Of a stretch of 8,542 nt of DNA, positions 5,081 to 8,542 are shown one piece after another. Each line of letters starts with the position of its first letter. The stretch's first letter is position 1. The position numbers and the translations under genes were made by a program. The stretch is from positions 1 to 8,542 of the forward strand of contig JAJBSZ010000373.1 in NCBI GenBank assembly GCA_020861125.1, in the 5' to 3' direction. The notes under the pieces are model-generated. The model saw nothing but the letters and a program-made list of their open reading frames with translations, did not search any database and was not told the origin of the DNA. The stretch is from Planctomycetota bacterium. GTDB lineage: Bacteria > Planctomycetota > SZUA-567.

Positions 5081-6934
5081 ATGGGACAAGTACCGGTACC
5101 AAATCCGCAGGTTATCGTTATCGGCGGCGGCCACGCCGGTTGCGAGGCCGCTCTCGCCGCCGCCCGCCTCGGAGCGCGAACCCTGTTGCTTTCCATGGAT
5201 CCCGACCGGATCGGGCATGTGTCCTGCAACCCAGCCATCGGCGGCGTCGGCAAGGGGCAACTGGTTCGTGAGATCGACGCGCTGGGCGGGATGATGGCCC
5301 TCGCGGCGGATCATAACGCGTTGCAATTCAAGATGTTGAATTCCAGCAAGGGTCCCGCCGTCCGCAGTCCGCGGGCCCAGGTGGATCGCTGGCGGTACGG
5401 GCAGTGGGTGAAAACGTACCTGGAAAACCAACCAAACCTGTCGCTGCGCCTGGATCAGGCGGTGGGCATCGTGGTCGAGAAAGGACGCATCCGGGGGGTG
5501 CAGACGTTTTTTGGCCAAACCATTCCTTGTCAGGCGGTGGTTGTCTGCTCCGGCACCTTTGCCGGCGGCATTCTCCACTGCGGTGAAATCAGATGGAGCG
5601 GGGGACGGGCCGGCGAGCCAGCGGCGACCCAGCTATCCCAGTCCCTGAAAGCGAACGGGCTGGATCTGTTCCGACTGCGCACCGGCACCTGTCCCCGCAT
5701 TGACGCACGGACGGTGGACTTCGCCCGGTTGCGGCCAGAACCGGGCGACAGGCCGCCAACCTATTTCAGTTATGAGACCGAGGACGTTCCGTGTCCGGAT
5801 ATCCCTTGTTACGCCACCTGGACCACCGAGGAAACCTTCCGGATAGTACACGATAACCTGCACCTCTCGCCCCTGCACACCGGGGCCGTCGCCGGAGAAA
5901 GCCCCCGGTATTGCCCCAATTTCGAAACCAAGGTGGCGCGGTTCCCGGAAAAAAAATCCCATCACCTGTTCGTGGAACCCGAAGGCGGCGCCTCCACCGA
6001 ATGCTATCTCAACGGCCTGTACCTCTCCCTGCCGCCGGCAATTCAGGAACAGGTCGTCCGGTCGATTCCCGGCCTGGAAAACGCCGCCATCGTCCGGTTC
6101 GGATACTCAGTGGAATACGACGCCGTCCGTTCCACCCAGTTGCGCGAAACCCTGGAGACCAAAGCCATCGCCGGCTTGTTCACCGCCGGTCAGGTAAACG
6201 GCACCTCCGGATACGAAGAAGCAGCCGCCCAGGGCCTGATCGCCGGCGCCAACGCCGGATTGATGGCGCTCGGTCGGGAGCCCTTCCGCCTCGGCCGGGA
6301 TCAAGCCTATATCGGCGTGCTGGTGGATGATCTGACCATCCGCGGCACCGACGAGCCGTACCGCCTGTTCACCAGCCGGGCCGAATACCGTCTCCTCCTC
6401 CGCCAGGACAACGCTGATCTCCGACTGACCCGTTTAGGAGCCGCCGTCGGGCTGGTGTCCGCCGACCGCCGGGAGCGGACGGAAAGGCTGGCGGGCGAGA
6501 TCGAAACGGGCCGGGCCATACTCCGGCGGATCCGCGATGGGGCCGGCGATACCCTGGAGACCGTCCTGCGGCGCCCGGAAACCACCTTGGAGGACCTGAC
6601 CCGCGACCAACCGGAATTGGCCGCCCTGTCTCCTCGGGCGAAGGAACAGCTCGCCATCGACGCCACCTATGAGGGGTATATCGCCCGTCATCTCCGTCAG
6701 ATAGAGCAATTGGAAAAACACCGCCGCGTGCGTTTGCCGTCAGGCTTCGACTATGGGGCTGTGAACGGCCTCAGCCGGGAAGCGTCGGAGAAACTCAGCC
6801 GCTTCCGGCCCGAAAATCTGGATCAGGCCATGCGGATTTCCGGCGTCAGTCCCGCCGATGCGGCCCTGCTCCTGGTGTGGCTGGAACGCCACCGGTCGGA
6901 ACCGGTTGCCGATCCGCCGGTTGGGGTTTGCTGA
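5081..6934 (+). CDS. mnmG: tRNA uridine-5-carboxymethylaminomethyl modification enzyme MnmG (GidA), 617 aa
   Basis: MnmG acts with the GTPase MnmE in the cytoplasm to install the (carboxymethyl)aminomethyl group at C5 of the wobble uridine (U34) of certain tRNAs, using FAD, NADH, a folate one-carbon donor and glycine or ammonium. The FAD-binding motif GGGHAGCEAA lies at residues 15-24, and CNPAIGGVGKG contains Cys49. Further motifs are GPAVRSPRAQ (91-100), GRAGEP (175-180), PRYCPN with Cys278, VEPEG, GLFTAGQVNGTSGYEEAAAQG (365-385), and TSRAEYRLLLRQDNADLRLT (431-450). Cys49 and Cys278 correspond to the two functionally important cysteines of the E. coli enzyme. The C-terminal helical domain that binds MnmE and tRNA ends with GLSREA and RISGVSPADAALLL. 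Length is normal for the family. ATG 5081 gives the usual short N-terminus, although AGGA lies 13 bases away and the ribosome binding site is weak. rsmG does not follow. Confidence 0.97.
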   Translation: MGQVPVPNPQVIVIGGGHAGCEAALAAARLGARTLLLSMDPDRIGHVSCNPAIGGVGKGQLVREIDALGGMMALAADHNALQFKMLNSSKGPAVRSPRAQVDRWRYGQWVKTYLENQPNLSLRLDQAVGIVVEKGRIRGVQTFFGQTIPCQAVVVCSGTFAGGILHCGEIRWSGGRAGEPAATQLSQSLKANGLDLFRLRTGTCPRIDARTVDFARLRPEPGDRPPTYFSYETEDVPCPDIPCYATWTTEETFRIVHDNLHLSPLHTGAVAGESPRYCPNFETKVARFPEKKSHHLFVEPEGGASTECYLNGLYLSLPPAIQEQVVRSIPGLENAAIVRFGYSVEYDAVRSTQLRETLETKAIAGLFTAGQVNGTSGYEEAAAQGLIAGANAGLMALGREPFRLGRDQAYIGVLVDDLTIRGTDEPYRLFTSRAEYRLLLRQDNADLRLTRLGAAVGLVSADRRERTERLAGEIETGRAILRRIRDGAGDTLETVLRRPETTLEDLTRDQPELAALSPRAKEQLAIDATYEGYIARHLRQIEQLEKHRRVRLPSGFDYGAVNGLSREASEKLSRFRPENLDQAMRISGVSPADAALLLVWLERHRSEPVADPPVGVC

Positions 6935-6962
6935 TTGCATGCCCGTTCCATCCCTATACAAT
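6935..6962 (+). promoter_or_regulatory. Weak possible promoter for the zinc-ribbon gene
   Basis: TTGCAT (6935-6940), a 16-bp spacer and TACAAT (6957-6962), directly after the mnmG stop codon. The -10 matches 5 of 6 bases and the -35 only 3 of 6. It would give a leader of about 105 nt. The gene could equally be read from the mnmG transcript. Confidence 0.2.
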
Positions 6963-7010
6963 TGATCCAGCCTTCGGCCAGGCGGCGACGCCGTGAGGGC
7001 ACGAGAGGGG

Positions 7011-7042
7011 AGGCACAGCCCGCGGTTGGGTTACTGGTGCCT
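7011..7042 (+). other. Small inverted repeat between mnmG and the next gene
   Basis: AGGCAC (7011-7016) pairs with GTGCCT (7037-7042), and an inner CCC/GGG pair is possible. No T-tract follows, so it is a poor terminator candidate for mnmG. Confidence 0.2.
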
Positions 7043-7074
7043 GATTCATTCACAGAGCGGAGAAAAGGAACCGC

Positions 7075-8542
7075 ATGCGCATACGATGCCCGAATACCGA
7101 GGCCTTCCTCGAACTGCCCGGCGACAGTTCCGACAGCCTGGAATTTTCCTGCCCGGCCTGTGGCCAGACGCACCAGGTGTTCGTCACCATCACCAACCCC
7201 GGAGACGAACCGATCCCACCTTCAGCCGCCACCCGCTCCGTTGCCACGCCCCCTTCCCACCCGACCGGATCCCGGCCGATGCTGGTGAAGGAATCACTGC
7301 AAAGTGTTTCCCAACCGGACACGAACCCACCGGCTGGGGTGGATCTCGGGCTGGCCGCCGATCCGGTGGGGCGGAGACAGTACCTCGAGGCCACGGCGGA
7401 TCCGGTTCCGGCGGCACCGGCCGGCGCCGACCATCGGCTTCCGCCGACCCCTGCGGGTGATGCGGGGGCCACGGCGCGGGACGAGTTCCTGGTTCCAGAC
7501 GAAGGGGGTCGAGACCCGGGGGACGAGGAACCGGTCACCGCCGGCCTCCGATCGGACGCGGCCGCCCTGCCTCACCTGGCCAGCCAAACCGATACCGCCG
7601 GCACCGACAGCCCGACCTTACCGGCCGCTCCATCAACGCCACCGACCGGACGGGCGCGGTCCTCCCATCCGCTGCTGTGGCTAGCGGCGCTTGCTCTCCT
7701 GGCCGTCATCGGCTACCTGGGCTGGCAGCAGTACCACTACCAGGCGAGTCTGGACGCCGCTGCCGCAGCTCTCGATCGCGCCGACGGGGTTTGGTCGGCC
7801 GGTGAAGTCGATGCCACCGCCGCCCTGGTGACGGAGGCGGAACAGCAGTTGCGGCACGGCGACGCCCTGCCCACGGCCCGGTCCTGGATCAATGTCCTGG
7901 CCGAAAGTTCTACCCTATTCACGCCTCTGGACGACCCGGCCGACGGCCTGCGCGCCCGCGCCGCCCGCCATCGGGATCGGGAAAGGGTTCTCCAGGAATT
8001 CCGCTCCTTACTCCGCCAGGGGGATACCGACCACCTGGCGGCGGTGCTGGAAAATGGACGGAGCCGGGCCGGCACTGACGCGACGCTATTCACCGTAATG
8101 CAACGCGATGTGGTAGCCGAGGCCCGGCACCGCCTCGACCGCGAGGCCGAAACGCTTTCCCCCGACGAGGCGGTCGCCCGCATCGAACGCGATCGCGGTC
8201 GGCTGCACCCAGTTTTGACGGATGCGGTAGGCCTGGAATTCAGCGAACACCTTGACGCCCTGGTGGCGGCCCAGCAGCAGCGGGCCGAGGAAGTGCTTCG
8301 GGCGGAGATAGTGGATATCGCCAGTCAGGCCGCGGCCGGCAATGCGGAGGCCCTGGTCCGGTACCGGGATCTGGAAAGCCGAATTCGCTACCGGACCGGT
8401 GGTGCCCTCCGCGACGCCATCGGTTCCATGGCCGACGGGGCCGACCTGCCCGCCTTGGATCAGCTAGCCCGCCTGTCGGCGGAAGTGGACCAGGCAGTGA
8501 CAGCCCGACCTTACCGGCCGCTCCATCAACGCCACCGACCGG
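7075..8542 (+). CDS. Zinc-ribbon, single-pass membrane protein with helical C-terminal part, incomplete at right edge
   Basis: I do not recognise a named family. ATG 7075 follows AAAGGA with five bases between. The frame stays open to the edge (489 codons). Residues 1-36 resemble a short zinc ribbon of the kind met as MJ0042-type fingers: Cys5 with Pro6, then CPACG at 26-30 and His33. The second cysteine of the first knuckle is replaced (CPNT), so metal binding would rely on three Cys plus perhaps His33. Residues about 44-196 are Pro/Ala/Asp-rich and probably disordered. One membrane helix covers about 200-217 (LLWLAALALLAVIGYLGW). The remaining 270 residues are Ala/Arg/Glu-rich and helical, without an enzyme motif. 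The ribbon would be cytoplasmic and the helical part periplasmic, by inference from the single anchor. The last 44 bases repeat an internal segment in another frame, so the final ~15 codons are doubtful. Confidence 0.8.
   Translation, partial: MRIRCPNTEAFLELPGDSSDSLEFSCPACGQTHQVFVTITNPGDEPIPPSAATRSVATPPSHPTGSRPMLVKESLQSVSQPDTNPPAGVDLGLAADPVGRRQYLEATADPVPAAPAGADHRLPPTPAGDAGATARDEFLVPDEGGRDPGDEEPVTAGLRSDAAALPHLASQTDTAGTDSPTLPAAPSTPPTGRARSSHPLLWLAALALLAVIGYLGWQQYHYQASLDAAAAALDRADGVWSAGEVDATAALVTEAEQQLRHGDALPTARSWINVLAESSTLFTPLDDPADGLRARAARHRDRERVLQEFRSLLRQGDTDHLAAVLENGRSRAGTDATLFTVMQRDVVAEARHRLDREAETLSPDEAVARIERDRGRLHPVLTDAVGLEFSEHLDALVAAQQQRAEEVLRAEIVDIASQAAAGNAEALVRYRDLESRIRYRTGGALRDAIGSMADGADLPALDQLARLSAEVDQAVTARPYRPLHQRHRP
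7606..7649 (+). repeat. 44-bp direct repeat, copy 1
   Basis: Begins GACAGCCCGACC and ends CCACCGACCGG; encodes D-S-P-T-L-P-A-A-P-S-T-P-P-T in the proline-rich linker just before the membrane helix. It is identical to the last 44 bases of the window. Confidence 0.95.
8499..8542 (+). repeat. 44-bp direct repeat, copy 2, reaching the window end
   Basis: Exact copy of 7606-7649 displaced by 893 bp. The displacement is not a multiple of three, so it is read in another frame (T-A-R-P-Y-R-P-L-H-Q-R). The base before it differs (T instead of C), so the left boundary is sharp; the right boundary is not visible. Confidence 0.95.

Noticed and set aside
6107..6721. Minus-strand open frames opposite mnmG
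   Set aside because: They are shadows of a strongly conserved gene on the other strand.
6935..7074. Rho-independent terminator or tRNA after mnmG
   Set aside because: The only inverted repeats are short and lack a T-run, and no cloverleaf can be drawn.

Overview
This window appears to come from the chromosome of a diderm (Gram-negative) bacterium with fairly high GC content. It carries genes for three type IV pilin-like (or pseudopilin) proteins, an exported SH3-domain protein, the tRNA-modifying enzyme MnmG and a zinc-ribbon membrane protein. Two features recall uncultured PVC-type or similar lineages: a short zinc ribbon fused to a transmembrane segment, and large minor pilins with DxDGDG loops. 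No marker in the window fixes the phylum, so this placement is weak. I see no tRNA, rRNA, CRISPR array, transposase or phage gene.

Layout. (1) Positions 1-2506, minus strand: three consecutive prepilin-family genes in the order PilV/GspI-like, PilW/GspJ-like, PilX/GspK-like. The last runs off the left edge. Gaps are only about 50-60 bp and each gene has a ribosome binding site, so they look like one operon. (2) Positions 2507-3087: a 581-bp gene-free stretch. It holds an exact match to the sigma-54 -24/-12 promoter consensus pointing into the pilin operon. Upstream of that are small dyads at enhancer-like distances, a long imperfect hairpin, and a terminator-like hairpin that closes the gene to the right. 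(3) Positions 3088-4845, minus strand: a secreted protein of 585 residues with a signal peptide, a long proline-rich stretch, two SH3-like domains, a coiled coil and a further beta-rich domain. (4) Positions 4846-5080: the divergent spacer, with two possible sigma-70 promoters whose -10 boxes overlap. (5) Positions 5081-6934, plus strand: a complete mnmG. (6) From 7075 to the right edge, plus strand: a zinc-ribbon, single-pass membrane protein with a helical C-terminal part, incomplete here.

How the parts fit. The pilin genes look like an initiation or tip complex for a type IV pilus or type II secretion pseudopilus. They have their own sigma-54 control and are insulated by a terminator from the SH3 gene upstream. 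mnmG is a housekeeping gene transcribed away from this cluster. The last gene may share its transcript or use a weak promoter at the mnmG stop codon.

The strongest oddity is an exact 44-bp direct repeat. One copy lies inside the last gene (7606-7649) and the other occupies the final 44 bases of the window in a different reading frame. It is either a tandem duplication that would truncate the protein or an assembly artefact, so the last ~15 codons of that gene should be treated with caution.
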